A model generated the notes under the pieces. The model was not told the origin of the DNA, did not search any database, and saw only the letters and a list, made by a program, of their open reading frames with translations. From Rugalucina vietnamica (Eukaryota > Mollusca > Bivalvia > Lucinida > Lucinidae): 64,000 nt of DNA. Shown here in pieces: positions 47,954-59,556 of this stretch (positions are counted from its first letter, which is position 1; each line of letters starts with the position of its first letter). Location: positions 31,953,621 through 32,017,620 of the forward strand of contig OZ024870.1 in assembly GCA_964017185.1 (NCBI GenBank), in the 5' to 3' direction. The translations under genes were made by a program, and so were the position numbers.

Positions 47954-48188
47954 GAGCCGCATCGTGAGAAAACCGGATTTTTGCCTAGGCGAAAACAAAG
48001 GCGCAGATCAGCTTCGCGGTAACCGCGAAGCTTATCAGCGCCTTTGTTTTCGCCTCACGGATAGTACAATTTCTCTTCTTCTTAAATCCGAAATTTCAAG
48101 CTTCTAGCCTGCTTCTGTGACTGTACAGGTCGGTTTGTGTCGGACCAGGTCGGAAATCCCGAAGACCGGTTTTCTCGCGTCGCGGCTC
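47954..48188 (+). mobile_element. Palindromic MITE family M1
   Basis: GAGCCGCATCGTGAGAAAACC ends, central hairpin GCGAAAACAAAGGCGC...CTTCGCGGTAACCGCGAAG, and a 4-bp duplication AAAT (47950-47953 and 48189-48192). The subfamily has GGATTTTTGCCTA in place of AACAATCTGCATA next to the end. Confidence 0.92.
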
Positions 48189-48192
48189 AAAT

Positions 48193-48475
48193 GAGCCGAG
48201 TCTCTGGATGACTGTTCTGATTTGGTGAGAATGCGAAAACGCTGTACGGTTTCCACGAATTTAATCAGCGTCTTAGCTTTGTTTTCGCGCGATAGGTAGT
48301 GCAACAGCTAAATCCTAAATTACTGCACAGCTAATCTGCGCCTTTATTATCGCTACTGGGATATAATGTACAATTCCTGTTCTACTTATTGTCAATGTTT
48401 CAAGCCTCTAGCCTGCTTGTGTGACGGGGCAGGCATCTGGTCGGAAACCCCCAAGACCTGTTTTCTCGGCTCTTA
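48193..48475 (+). mobile_element. Degenerate M1-like sequence, possibly two fragments
   Basis: GAGCCGAGTC...GAATGCGAAAACGC, GCGTCTTAGCTTTGTTTTCGC, then a second TTATCGCTACTGGGATATAATG...GTTTCAAGCCTCTAGCC and GGTCGGAAACCC...TTTTCTCGGCTC. The order suggests an old M1 copy joined to part of another, directly abutting the intact copy. Confidence 0.6.
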
Positions 48476-48589
48476 TTATCCATTATCAGGGAACCCAAAA
48501 TATATAGGTTGACTCATGTGATGAATAGGTGAGGAATGTTTTTCCTTCTTTTGCCTCAGCAAGTGCAAGGAAGCAAGAGATTGAATAAT

Positions 48590-48823
48590 GCGCCTGTGCA
48601 TGAGAAAACCAACAATTTGGGTTCCGACAAGGTCCGACACAAAGCGGGCTGTACAGTCACAGAAGATGGTTAGAGGCTGGAAATGTTGGATTTAGAAAGT
48701 AGAGGAATTGTTCTATCAGTGTAGCGAAAACAAAGGCGCTGATCAGCTTCGCGGTTACCGCGAAGCTGATCTGCACCTTTGTTTTCGCCTATGCAGATTG
48801 TTGGCTTTTCCATGCGGCGGCTC
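48590..48823 (-). mobile_element. Palindromic MITE family M1, inverted orientation
   Basis: Ends GCGCCTGTGCATGAGAAAACC and GCCGCCGCATGGAAAAGCC (inverted), with an intact hairpin around GCGGTTACCGC. It is flanked by ATAAT on both sides (48585-48589 and 48824-48828). Confidence 0.9.
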
Positions 48824-48828
48824 ATAAT

Positions 48829-49576
48829 ACAATCTGATTTGACCTGTACAAACAACAGCAACAAAAACAACACAGCAAACATAACACTTGTTAAGATTGC
48901 AATCAGCAAGACTAAGTGCTAAAGAAACATCGCAAACAACTGTGCGCTGAAAGCATCTCTCTTTCGACACCCACGATTATGTTGTGACTACCTAATGAAG
49001 GATTATTTTTCCTTCCTGTTTGTTTCTATTTTTCCCGTAAATTTTAAGACGCATTTGTTCGATTTTCCGTTTCGATCTAGCTTTTGAAACGCTAGAAATT
49101 GCGTAATTTTTTCGATAACAGAATTCAATATCGAATGCGAAGTCAAAAATGTTTTTACAAATGTTCTTTTGATTTACAATAGTTATTTAAAGATGTAAGA
49201 GGCGGATAAATTACTTTATGTAAGAGGTTCAAGCACGAGCTATGGTTTTTTCCTCATTCTTATGAAAGAAAATATACGAGTGATGCCACGAGCAAGTCTG
49301 CATGTTACAAGAACAAAAAGAAAATCGGAAAAATTCAGCAAAACAATATGAACTAAGCGACACTGTTGAATAAATGTCGTACTTCGTTAAAACGCTTGAG
49401 ATTTTCCACGAGTCGGCAAAGTGTGAGACCCGACACGGGAAATACACTGTTTGACATCAGTACCAGGTAAAGTCATATTCAGTCTAAATATAAATGGTGT
49501 GTTTTTTATAGTTTTGTTTTTATGAGAGCACTATAATTTATCATTGTACAACCTCTGATCTACGCTGCGCGCACAG
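48829..49576. other. No gene recognised
   Basis: This is AT-rich unique sequence. A good splice-donor word (CAGTACCAG/GTAAAG) occurs at 49466, but the frame leading to it does not join in phase with the exon candidate at 49577. Confidence 0.4.
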
Positions 49577-49747
49577 GAGTGTCCGGATGCACAGGCTATT
49601 TTGCGCATTTGTTGTTCTGAATATGACAGGTATAATTCTTATGATATAATCAACAACAGCGGTCGTCCTATTCTGGCAGAGATACAAACAGAAAATACAA
49701 TTCCAGCCATTTCTTGGGAAGATATTTGGGCCACAATTTCCGAAGAG
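49577..49747 (+). CDS. Candidate internal exon of an unrecognised host gene
   Basis: A frame of 57 codons is bordered by AG (GCGCGCACAG) and a good donor (GAAGAG/GTAGGG), entering and leaving in phase 0. Codon composition and residue mix (SEYDRYNSYDI, then RPILAEIQT, then ISWEDIWATISEE) look coding, and GC is higher than around it. The reading frame outside the borders closes quickly (TGA just upstream, TGA just downstream), as expected for an exon. I recognise no domain. The overlapping minus frame of 126 codons is likely its shadow. The next piece could be 50026-50115. Confidence 0.35.
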
Positions 49748-50025
49748 GTAGGGCTTCCTTGAGTTTGTCTGATATTTTATATGATGGTCATTTAATTTAT
49801 TAAATACAGTCACAGAGACACCACTGTAGTCACCTTTAATAGACTGCGTGTATCTACGACTATACCTTACATATAGAGATAAAGAAAAAACCTGCCGACT
49901 TTGTTTCTCAAGGCACGGCACATGCTATACAATATACTTGGCACTAGAGCTCGATCACTATCATACCACTGTATGGTGGTTTCGTCAGCATATGAGCATT
50001 ACCTAGCAAAATGAGCATTTTGCAG

Positions 50026-50115
50026 GTTGAGATAAGGGGACAAATAAAAACAATCGATCTGGAGACAGAAATTGCTTCCATGTGGAGACCACATGTTCAT
50101 GTACTTGATGCTTAA
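50026..50115 (+). CDS. Candidate terminal exon following 49577-49747
   Basis: After GAGCATTTTGCAG a phase-0 frame gives 29 codons (VEIRGQIKTIDLETEIASMW and on) ending in TAA at 50113-50115. Joined to 49577-49747 the frame is continuous across a 278-bp intron. The pairing is inference from phase and splice words. No start exon was found, so the model is partial. Confidence 0.3.
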   Translation, partial: VEIRGQIKTIDLETEIASMWRPHVHVLDA

Positions 50116-51967
50116 GTTTTGAAGGCGATTGTAAAGGTATTTTATAGGTATTAGTTATACAACGAAGGGTTATCGCACTGCTTCTGTGCCATTTCATACC
50201 TACAAATAACCCATGACCTGACAGGCACACAATTGAAATAACAGACTAATTAATTGAATAGAAACAATACTGTATTTAACATTTAATTTAACGTATTATT
50301 GAATCTGATATGATTTGCAAATATTTATCTTTTGTATTTACTAGTACATATTGTTTTTATGTATTCAAACATGCAATTGCGAACACTTTGGGTGTTATTT
50401 TTAAACACCAAATTAGATAGCTAATTAACATTTTGAACCTTATCAGACAGCAATTGACTGCTGACATTTTCGTTGCATTACATGCATGCATTAACTATTG
50501 TTTTAGAACACTGATCATTCGACTTATCGAAAGAATACCATACTGTAACTGTAATGAACAGCAATATATATAATTACAAACAAGAAAGAAAGATTTTACT
50601 CAAAATAGCCGTTGCGATAGTAGAAAAGCAGCATATCCCCTCTTCTCTAATTAAAATAGGCAGTTAATCCTCTGAAGCTTAAATTTGAGAGTAAACAACA
50701 GAATAAGCTATACAAAATAAATAATCAGTAAATAATAAATAATTATACATATACGAGTAACAGATAGCAGAAAATAACATTTTCTTCTTCAGCCGAGGTA
50801 ATTAATCAACATAAAACTTTAATTAAAAACAAAGACAAAACAAGAAACAAGACATGGAAAACTGAATGAGCTATACAAAATACTATGCAACATCATGATA
50901 ACAAAGATTTTTAAAAACGAATACACGGTTAGTAGAGCTGTTAGTACCCTAAAAGATGTCCACTGAGTGGCAGCTATTCCCAGAATGTGAACTACAATTG
51001 CATTTAAATTATCGACACTTAAAATAAGTGTAGATGTTTTGTATGTGCTATAGGTAATGTGAAAATTACCAGTCAACCGCGTTTTAAAGTTCGTTGTCGA
51101 CCGAGATTTTCAAAACTGCATCACTACTGTTGATAATGGTTTTCTGATGCAATTAGGTTTATACATGTTTCATTCCACGTTTATCTTATAATAACTCGTA
51201 CAGCTAATTAAGCAGTGCATTTTTAAATATCCGGTAAACAAGCATGTATCTGTCATAGGGCATGTAAGGTAGTTCTAAGAAATCCTAGCCCTTATTTACT
51301 TCATCTTCAAATTACATAGATATGTTAATGCATAGGTTGCAAAAATCTAGACAAGCTATAATATGGACTAGTATACATGTTCATGTACACGTAACGACAC
51401 AGTTTGCGACTTTTCACATACGTACAGATGCATGCCAGCAAGCTTCTGTCATATCAGATGAAACAAATAACCAAGATCAATACGGCTATTTTATGATTAT
51501 TATAGATTTTTATATGCATCACTGATAATTTTCTAAACGCAAGATGTCGGATAAAACCATAACCGTTAATAATTATTTCACAGTAATCGTTTCGTTTTGG
51601 TACGAATGTACTGCGAAGAATCGATGGCTCATGAGATTTAAGCAGATAAGCCAATTGCTTATTGAATTAAAATTTGCAGAAACGGTATCGAAAATCTATA
51701 ATTTGATAAAGCAGACTAAGTTGTTTCAAGTTTGATTAATTAAAATGGGTGAACGTCTTGTCTCAAACTGACCAGTACTTTATCAAATGTCATATATTTT
51801 AATGAAACGTAACGTCTGATTAATGTACGTATGATTGTATATGCCATGTCAAATATGTCATGTCAAGATGTGATTGCTTGTCAGGTCATATGTAAAACGA
51901 GCCATGTTTACCAAAGCCTTGATTTGCTGAAGAACTTCGCGCCATGCAGAGACTCAGATTATTATTA
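50116..51967. other. No gene recognised
   Basis: This is AT-rich unique sequence with several short frames (51544-51735 plus is the longest on that strand) lacking domains or convincing splice borders. Confidence 0.4.
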
Positions 51968-52214
51968 TGCAGGACCCAGTTGTTCAAAGCATCGTTAGCT
52001 TAACGATATCGTTAAGACATAAATTTGTTAAGCAAATATCAGCAAAAGTAACAAATACACTGTTATTTTTTGTTGAAAAAATGTGAGAATCCTTTGCAGT
52101 GCAAAGGATTCTCACATTTTTTCAACAAAAAATAACAGTGTATTTGTAATATTGATGTTTGAAATTTTAACGAAATGTTAACTAACGACATCGTTAGTTT
52201 TGAACAACTGGGCC
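51968..52214. mobile_element. Palindromic MITE M6 with a perfect 97-nt inverted repeat
   Basis: The ends GGACCCAGTTGTTCAAAGC and, inverted, GGGCCCAGTTGTTCAAAAC carry subterminal CGTTAGCTTAACGATATCGTTAAG. The centre 52051-52147 is a perfect palindrome of two 48-nt arms and one unpaired base. A disrupted copy lies at 24178-24870. It has no coding capacity. Confidence 0.88.
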
Positions 52215-52787
52215 CAGGTTTATAATCACCTAACTGCAGACTGGTAATCTAATTATGCTATAACGTATAAAACATGTACCGTTATTTATTGAATAATTTC
52301 ATCTTCAAAATCACAATATTTACAGATGATTCAAAGATGAATGGTAATAAGGCTATACCACTTTTCGCACGAACAGGTAAATAACGGTAAATAAATGCAT
52401 ATCAGTACCGATATAAATGCGATCAGTATAGCTTGACCACGAAAAATTGGCGGTGTTATGGTTATATTATTTGTCAACATATAGCTTTTTATAGATCGCC
52501 GTTTATCATAGGTGTTTTCCAAACAATTCACCGATTATTTACGGTAATGTATTGACATGTTGTTCTTAATACAATTAGAGAAAGGAATTGGGTCAGTAGG
52601 TAGAGGAGCAGTTTAGTTCATTTGGAAAAGAAAGTTTTTGACGTTAAGAGACAACCCGGTTTCAAATCCCATCAAAGACATTTTTATTATATTATAGAGT
52701 GCTCTTCTTTATCTTCATTTTTTTTCTTTCTTTATCTTTTATAGTGTTATATTTTCTGATATTTTATTTAATTTATTCTCCTTGCAG

Positions 52788-53083
52788 ATCATATCATATT
52801 TTTATGGGACTCAACAAAGCATATTTGAATTTCCAGGTATATCTTTTACGGACATAGAAACTAAAGTGGGTATCCATATTAATGCTTATTTGCACCGCAT
52901 TGTCTGCATATTTTAGGTTATTTCATGATATGTCACACATTAAATCATAGTTTCAACTTATGATGACAGGCCGTCACACCTTCGTCTGCGGAAACAGTCT
53001 CCTCGTCGGTCATTGTCGCGTCACCAGAACAGTCGTCACCCGCCGTCAGCGTATCTGCCGTACGTGAGCCAAACAACGACTGA
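52788..53083 (+). CDS. Candidate two-exon 3' end of an unrecognised gene
   Basis: Exon 52788-52836 follows a strong pyrimidine tract (TTTAATTTATTCTCCTTGCAG) and ends CCAG/GTATAT. Exon 52970-53083 follows GATGACAG. Joined, the frame reads MGLNKAYLNFQ then AVTPSSAETVSSSVIVAS, then a Ser/Val/Pro-rich tail, and stops with TGA at 53081-53083. The ATG at 52804 could be the start, or the first exon may continue an upstream frame. GC-ending codons contrast with the AT-rich surroundings. AATAAA-type words lie near 53175. There is no recognisable domain; the low-complexity tail gives no family clue. Confidence 0.3.
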
Positions 53084-53229
53084 TTTTACTTTGCGAAACA
53101 AAAATCTAGATTATCATGTAAAACGCGAACTGCATGAAAGTATGAGTGATGATTAGGGAATGGCGTGAAAAAAAAAATAAATGAAAATAAAAAAGAAAAT
53201 AAAAAATGGAAAAACTCTCAGAAAAATAT

Positions 53230-53293
53230 CTAAAGGGATTCGAACCTCAGATGGTCGGATTCTACGTCCTGCGGTCTAACCATTACACCAAAT
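53230..53293 (-). repeat. Degenerate tRNA-like sequence
   Basis: On the minus strand TTTGGTGTAATGGTTAGACC (A-box-like) and GAGGTTCGAATCCC (B box) are correctly spaced. The anticodon and T stems do not pair well, so this is a tRNA relic or SINE head, not a working gene. A-rich sequence lies immediately beside it (53168-53205). Confidence 0.5.
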
Positions 53294-53819
53294 TCTAATG
53301 CAGACGTTCAAATGATATGAAAGTATTTGTTAAATACCACGCTTCACGAATTCCGATAAACCGATCAATAGTTGTCTAAATACTCGCATAGGATTCCGTA
53401 TACGTCATCAAATTTATAAATACACATCAATAACCAAAATATTTACCAAACACCCGGCCATATTATGATGGTCAAGCTATACCGACTCTAGCTACCCCTT
53501 GAAGTAGCAAAAATATTTAAACTGTGTAGTAAATGCGCCACACCGAAAATGTTTTCATGGATATCTCGAAGTATGGCTAATTCGAAATTGTGGATATCTC
53601 GTAGAGTATATAGCAAATACAGCTGAATACCAGTCCATGTTTTACTCGCTTCAATCTCTTGGTCTGTATATAGAATTGGAAAGGAAAACGTCAAAAATAA
53701 AGAAACAAGATAAATCTCTTTATCAGTGATTTATCGTTTTAAACATTTATTCTAAACTGTAACGTATATTACTTCTGCAGATGATGTTTTAATCATGTTA
53801 ATATACTTTTGTAACAACG

Positions 53820-53855
53820 TAAACTTTATTATTATTATTATTATTTTTATTTTTT
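53820..53855. repeat. (ATT)n microsatellite and T-rich run
   Basis: ATTATTATTATTATTATT is followed by a T-rich run just upstream of the LINE insertion. Confidence 0.85.
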
Positions 53856-53983
53856 TTAGATTCAATTTCAATTGACTTTAATATGCTTATTTAATAGAAT
53901 GAATGGGAAGAGAGTGAATATGGTAACAGCCATAAGTATAAGTCAATTAAATCATACTGCTTACACATTTATAAGTTGTTATA

Positions 53984-56603
53984 CACAGTCTTCCGTCTAC
54001 CTAATAGGAATAAAACATCCTGGATGCATCCCCGTTCCAAACACTGGCATCTCATAGACTATGTCATAGTGCGGAGAACAGACAGGCAGGATGTTAAAGT
54101 GACAAAGACTATGTGTGGTGCAGACTGCTGGACAGATCATAGACTGGTTGTCAGCAAACTCAACCTAAGAATACAGCCTGCGAGGCGACCTCAAGGCAAG
54201 AAAGCTCCTAAGAGACTGGATGTCTCAAAGCTGAATAAAGACAGCATGAGACAAGATTTCTTAACAGACATTTGCAACCAACTGGATGCAATGAATCTCA
54301 GTTCAGAGGACCCCGAAGAAAACTGGACAGTTTTCCATAAAACAGTTCTTTCTTCAGCTGCAAGCACCTTAGGCCATCCATCTCGCAAACATCAAGACTG
54401 GTTTGATGAGAATGATGATGAAATTCAGAGGCTTCTTGAAGAAAAGCACCGTTTGCTCAAGGCACATCAAGATGATACTAGCTCAGTATCAAAGAAAGCA
54501 GCCTACAGCAACATTTGTAAGACAGTCCAGACCAAGCTTAGGGACATGCAAGATTCCTGGCTGAGGAAGAAAACAGAAGAAATTCAGTCTTTTGCGGATA
54601 GAAAGGACATGAAGAAATTTCATGATGCACTGAAAACCATTTATGGTCCAAAGAGTTCTGGAGCCACCACATTGCTCAGTGCAGATGGAAACACTCTTCT
54701 CACAGATAAAGAAGCTATCTTGGAAAGGTGGGCAGAACACTTCAATAGTGTGCTTAATCGACCATCAAGCATCAATCAGGATGCAATCGACAGACTTCCA
54801 CAGATAGAGTGCAATGTTCTGTTAGATGAATTTCCTACCGTTACGGAAACAAGAAAAGCAGTTCAACAACTATCATCTGGCAAAGCTTCAGGTGCAGATG
54901 CAATTCCTGCCGAAGTTTACAAGGCTGGGGGGCTACCCATGGCAGAGAAACTGACAGAGTTGTTTTACTGTATGTGGAGGAAGGAGGCTATCCCACAAGA
55001 ATTTAAGGATGCATCCATAATCCACCTATACAAGCGGAAAGGAAATCCTCAAGTCTGTGACAATCACAGAGGCATCTCCCTCCTATCAATTGCTGGGAAG
55101 ATACTTGCAAAAATTCTGTTAAATCGTCTGAATGCTCATCTTGATCAGATGGGACTTATCCCAGAAAGTCAATGTGGATTCAGAAAAGACAGAGGGACAA
55201 TAGACATGATCTTCACAGCAAGACAGCTTCAGGAGAAATGCCAAGAACAGAATGTAGATCTATACATGACGTTTGTTGACCTCACCAAAGCTTTTGACAC
55301 TGTTAGTCGTGATGGACTCTGGAAAATCATGGCCAAGTTTGGCTGTCCACCCAGATTCATAGCTATGGTGCAGCAGTTTCATGATGGCATGCAGGCACGT
55401 GTGCAAAATGATGGAGAGTTCTCTGAACCATTTGAAGTAACAAATGGGGTCAAACAAGGCTGTGTTCTGGCACCAACACTGTTCAGCATGATGTTTTCTG
55501 CCATGCTTATGGATGCTTTTCAGGACAGTGACACTGGTTTTCCAATCAAGTACCGTTTTGATGGCAACATATTCAACCTCAGAAGGTTGCAAGCCAAAAC
55601 TAAGGTCCAGACTGATGTGCTAGATGAGCTCCTCTATGCAGATGATATGGATAAGAATGCCAACACAGAGGCAAAAATGCAAAGAGCCATGGATCAAGTC
55701 TCACAGTCATGTGATAACTATGATCTCACAATCAGCACAAAAAAGACAGAGGTTGTACACCAACCAGCCCCCGGAAAACCATATAATGAACCAACCATCA
55801 CTGTGAATGGGCAAAAACTGAAAGTTGTTGACAAGTTCACCTACCTGGGAAGCACTCTCTCCAGAGCAGTGCATATTGATGATGAGATCACTGCCAGAAT
55901 TGCAAAAGCTAGTGTGGCATTCGGAAGACTCCGTGCAAATGTCTGGGAGCGAAATGGAATCAAGCTTGACACCAAGCTGAAAGTCTACAAGGCTGTGGTA
56001 CTGCCAACCCTCTTGTATGCATGTGAGACCTGGACAGTATACCAACGCCATGCAAAGAGACTTAACCATTTCCACTTAAGCTGTTTGAGAAAGTTGTTAA
56101 AAATCAAGTGGCAGGACAAGATTCCAGACACAGAGGTCCTGAGGAAAGCAGGGATGCAAAGCATGCATACAGTCTTAAAGCTAGCACAGCTAAGATGGAC
56201 TGGCCATGTTATAAGAATGCCTGATGCGCGACTTCCAAAGAAAGTTTTCTATGGAGAACTACAGGAGGGAAAGCGCTCTCAAGGTGGCCAGAAGAAACGC
56301 TACAAAGACACCCTCAAAGCCTCTCTGAAGGATTTCGAAATACCAATGGGGTCCTGGGAACAGACTGCACAGGAGCGATCAAAGTGGCGAGGTCTCATCA
56401 TCAAAGGAGCAGCTCTCTATGAAAAGAAGAGAATCTGTGAAGCTGAAAGAAAGCGAAGTGAGCGCAAAGCCAAAACAAATGTGCCACCAGCAGACTCTAT
56501 GACATTGACTTGCTCTACTTGCAACCGACAGTTTAGAGCCAGAATTGGCCTAGTCAGCCATCAAAGAACTCACCAACACACATCAGCACTATTCAAGAAG
56601 TAA
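53984..56603 (+). CDS. Endonuclease (C-terminal end)/reverse transcriptase of a LINE, uninterrupted
   Basis: The protein would copy its own RNA into DNA at a nicked chromosomal target. Counting residues from the open frame at 53976 (the first three residues are host flank), the end of an AP-type endonuclease is at 16-60 (SKHWHLIDYVIVRR; WTDHRL). RT motifs follow: GFRKDRGT at 401-408, FVDLTKAFD at 433-441 with the first catalytic Asp, GVKQGCVLAP at 491-500, and YADD at 554-557 with the catalytic Asp pair. A C2H2 finger lies at 846-866 (C846, C849, H862, H866), followed by the stop at 56601-56603. All 870 or so codons are open, so the insertion is recent or its source is active. The endonuclease core and start codon are missing, so this copy cannot be autonomous. 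An ORF1 is not present. Confidence 0.92.
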
Positions 56604-56638
56604 TGATGGTCTTTCTCATTAGTGAGAGACGAACTATC
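53984..56638 (+). mobile_element. LINE family 1, 5'-truncated non-LTR retrotransposon
   Basis: The insert is flanked by AAGTTGTTATA at 53973-53983 and 56639-56649, an 11-bp target-site duplication. It begins inside the endonuclease coding region and runs through RT, a C2H2 zinc finger and a short 3' UTR ending CGAACTATC, with no poly(A). The 3' end agrees with that of the chimeric retrocopy at 12594. The 5' truncation and target duplication fit target-primed reverse transcription. The clade is not settled from sequence inspection alone. Confidence 0.93.
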
Positions 56639-56836
56639 AAGTTGTTATATCATGTATATATTCTACCAGATAAAAACGTTCTATACACTTTGTATGTTTG
56701 AAGTACATGTACACAAAATTAAATCTTTCAAGTGACTTCTTAAATACTTCAATTGAAAAAGGGGGGATTGTAAACACAAACAAACTTTACAATAAGAAAA
56801 CTGTATGTTCCTTGTTACTCATTTGAAGCCATTAAT

Positions 56837-57071
56837 GAGCCTGTGCGTGAGAAAACCAACAATTTGCATGGGCGAAAACAAAGACGCAGATCAGCTTCGC
56901 GGTAACCGCGAAGCTGATCAGCGTCTTTGTTTTCGCTACACGGATAGTACATTTCCTCCTCTGCTTATTCCCAAATTTTCAAGATTCTGGGTTTCTTCTG
57001 TGACTGTACAGGCTGGTTTGTGTTGGACCTGGTCGGAAACCCAAATTGTTGGTTTTGTCATGCACAGGCTC
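56837..57071 (+). mobile_element. Palindromic MITE family M1
   Basis: Ends GAGCCTGTGCGTGAGAAAACC and GAGCCTGTGCATGACAAAACC (inverted), with a perfect hairpin GCGAAAACAAAGACGC...GGTAACC. Target duplication is unclear (TAAT versus ATTT). Confidence 0.9.
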
Positions 57072-57106
57072 ATTTATGTGTTGTAGAATAATCATACATG
57101 ATGACT

Positions 57107-57341
57107 GAGCCGCATCGTGAGAAAACCGGATTTTTGCCTATGCGAAAACAAAGGCGCAGATCAGCTTCGCGGTAACCGCGAAGCTGATCAGCGCCTTTGT
57201 TTTCGCTACACGGATAGTATATTTCCTCTTCTTCTTATATCTGAAATTTCAAGCTTCTAGCCCGCTTCTGTGACTGTACAGGTCAGTTTGTGTCAGACCT
57301 TGTCGGAAACCCCGAAGGCCGGTTTTCTCGCGTCGCGGCTC
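57107..57341 (+). mobile_element. Palindromic MITE family M1
   Basis: Ends GAGCCGCATCGTGAGAAAACC and GAGCCGCGACGCGAGAAAACC (inverted). The 65-nt hairpin at 57142-57206 is almost perfect. CATGATG lies on both sides just outside ACT/AGT and may be the target duplication. Only 36 bp separate it from the previous copy. Confidence 0.9.
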
Positions 57342-58132
57342 AGTCATGATGTGGTACAACAACGAATGGCACTGTGCCACTTTGTCTGGGTGAATAAACT
57401 AATAAACCAACAAACACAAAGAGAACATATGTAGCATTTCTAGGAGTTCCGTACATGTATAAACTAGCCGAGTGACAATAATGTTAAACACTGTAACAAA
57501 AATGACAATTTATGTTTTCGGTATTACACTGGCAAGCATAGACTACTTTGGTCTGAAACCCCAGAAGGTATCGTTGAAATCTACACTGTTTGAATTAGTT
57601 TTCGTTAGACATAAAAAAAATAATCGGAATCGCTGGTCAGTTCAAGTTTACATGTACATGCAGATACATAGTTTTTTTGTTGTTGTTTTTTTTTTTTTTC
57701 AAAATATCACATAGGGTTGGGACAAATGCGGTAACAAGTTAGTTAAGTGAAAGAGGTAATGTTACTATCAAACTATACAGTTTACATGGAAAACGGAACG
57801 ACGTCTGCAAAAAGCGACAGCTGTGGCAAAAAAGTATAAGGTCTATACTTTATTTTTCAAGTTGTCAAATAACGTTCTTTTGATACATAAATTGTCTCTT
57901 TCTATGCTAAATTGCAAATATGAGGTTACAGTATAGAAGAAATTACAAGCTTCTGAATGAAAAATGTATAATAATTTATTTACTGCTTTTATCTTAGCAT
58001 AAGATTATGATGAATGAGAAAACTAAAGGTATTGATGGCAAACGTAAGTTCACTCACCTCTTAAATGTTTTATATGACAACCCCCTGCATTTTCTTAAAA
58101 AATCTTGATAAATCTTTATGTGATTAAAATTT
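57342..58132. other. No gene recognised
   Basis: This is AT-rich sequence with a poly-T run near 57680-57700. The frame 57472-57714 shows no domain. Confidence 0.4.
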
Positions 58133-58367
58133 GAGCCGCCTCGTGGGGAAAACCAACAATCTGCATAGGCGAAAACAATGGCGCAGATCAGCTTCGCGGT
58201 AACCGCGAAGCTGATCAGCGCCCTTGTTTTCGCTACTCGGATAGTACAATTCCTCCTCTACTTAACTCCAAAATTTCAAGCTTCTAGCTCTTTTCTGTGC
58301 TTGTACAGGTCGGTTTGTGTCAGACCTGTTCGGAAACCACATTGTTGGTTTTCCCACGAGGCGGCTC
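58133..58367 (+). mobile_element. Palindromic MITE family M1
   Basis: GAGCCGCCTCGTGGGGAAAACC and inverted GAGCCGCCTCGTGGGAAAACC ends, with an intact hairpin. The 170-codon frame 58178-58690 starts inside the element and runs into flanking DNA; it is a by-product. Confidence 0.9.
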
Positions 58368-59556
58368 ATACATTTGAATACTTACATTCCGTTCGAATAT
58401 TATTCCATGAATTTAACTCACTACTCGTATTCCAAATAATATTCCAAATGTTCTGTGGATCCAATCACTTTCACAGTACGTCTTGGATTAAGGAAGATGC
58501 TTTTTCTGAAGAGATGTTCTATCTGAAAGACACAGACATGAGTCGGCGCATAAAAGAACATGTGAATAGAGACAAAAATGGCACCAGTGTGCTATTAGCT
58601 TGTCAAAACAGTGTATCGGTTCATACACTACGTATTGAAAACACTAATGCTATACGTAGTATACCAAAACCGAAATGCACATTTCAATAATGGTGATTCG
58701 AAAAGAACCATAGCATTTTCGCGAGCAATGGCTCCAATATCGTTACACATCTAACGCGCATCTAACAGCAAATGAACCTCGTCCCAAAAATATAATTCCA
58801 GAAATTTGGATTCGGTCGATTCAGAAATATCATTTCTAGAAAATAGTGAAAGCGTACATACAATTGCATTTTTTTTTTTTTTTTTTTTTTTTTCTAAATT
58901 ATCAGAATTTTACTGGAAAAATAAAAATGCCATCGACATTGACAAAGCAGCTAAAATCTGTGGCCTACAGACATATAGTTACTTTATAATTACTTTTAAT
59001 TTAGTACTACACAAGACCAGAATCATCCGACCAACAATAGATCTCGATAGACCCGATCAGAACGATCACTATTACTAATAATACCTGAACACGGCACACT
59101 ACCAAAATTCCTATCAGCCGACCTAAGCAATCCGTCTTTCAGTCAGTTTCGTAACAAATCAGCTTGAGAAAAGCTAAAACAGTAGTCTGTCAGATAAAAT
59201 TAATGTTACAGCAAAAAACTATTTAGCCGGTAATGCGAAAACAATAGCTGATTAGAGTTTGCCAATGCAAATGAGCTATGTTATGAGAAGTCCATTGACA
59301 TCCGTGAGCAATAAAAGAACAGATCATTTGTAGATATACACAGACTGATCAATTCAAAACGTATATGTGTGTTCGTTTTCCGATGATAAGTAATATTCCA
59401 GCTTGCTTATCCGTATTCATTCTTGTAAATAAGCAAGTTAATTTGGGTCTGAGCTGGTCGAGAATTCTCAAGATATGTTTACTAAACCACAACACAAACA
59501 ATTCAATCAAACATTCTGATTTTTACCAATGTTGCCTTTGTAAAGTAATAATAAAT
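58368..59556. other. No gene recognised
   Basis: A run of 20 or more T near 58868-58892 is the only repeat noticed. Frames here have no recognisable domain. Confidence 0.4.

Larger units (their letters stand above)
52430..53482. mobile_element. Possible TIR-bounded segment of about 1.05 kb
   Basis: TATAGCTTGACCA at about 52427-52440 recurs inverted at about 53470-53482, with weaker similarity continuing inward for some 30 bp (GGTTAT...ATT words). The segment encloses the exon candidates at 52788-53083 and a tRNA-like sequence. The inverted match is short and could be coincidental. Confidence 0.25.

Noticed and set aside
49541-49921. 126-codon minus-strand frame
   Set aside because: It overlaps the better plus-strand exon candidate, lacks a domain, and reads through that exon's intron side.
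52589-52672. Second tRNA-like sequence with GGTAGAGGAGCAG and GGTTTCAAATCCC
   Set aside because: The B box has an extra base and no cloverleaf can be drawn with confidence.
58178-58690. 170-codon frame, the longest outside the LINE
   Set aside because: It starts inside an M1 MITE and reads the hairpin and its right half before entering unique DNA; no domain.
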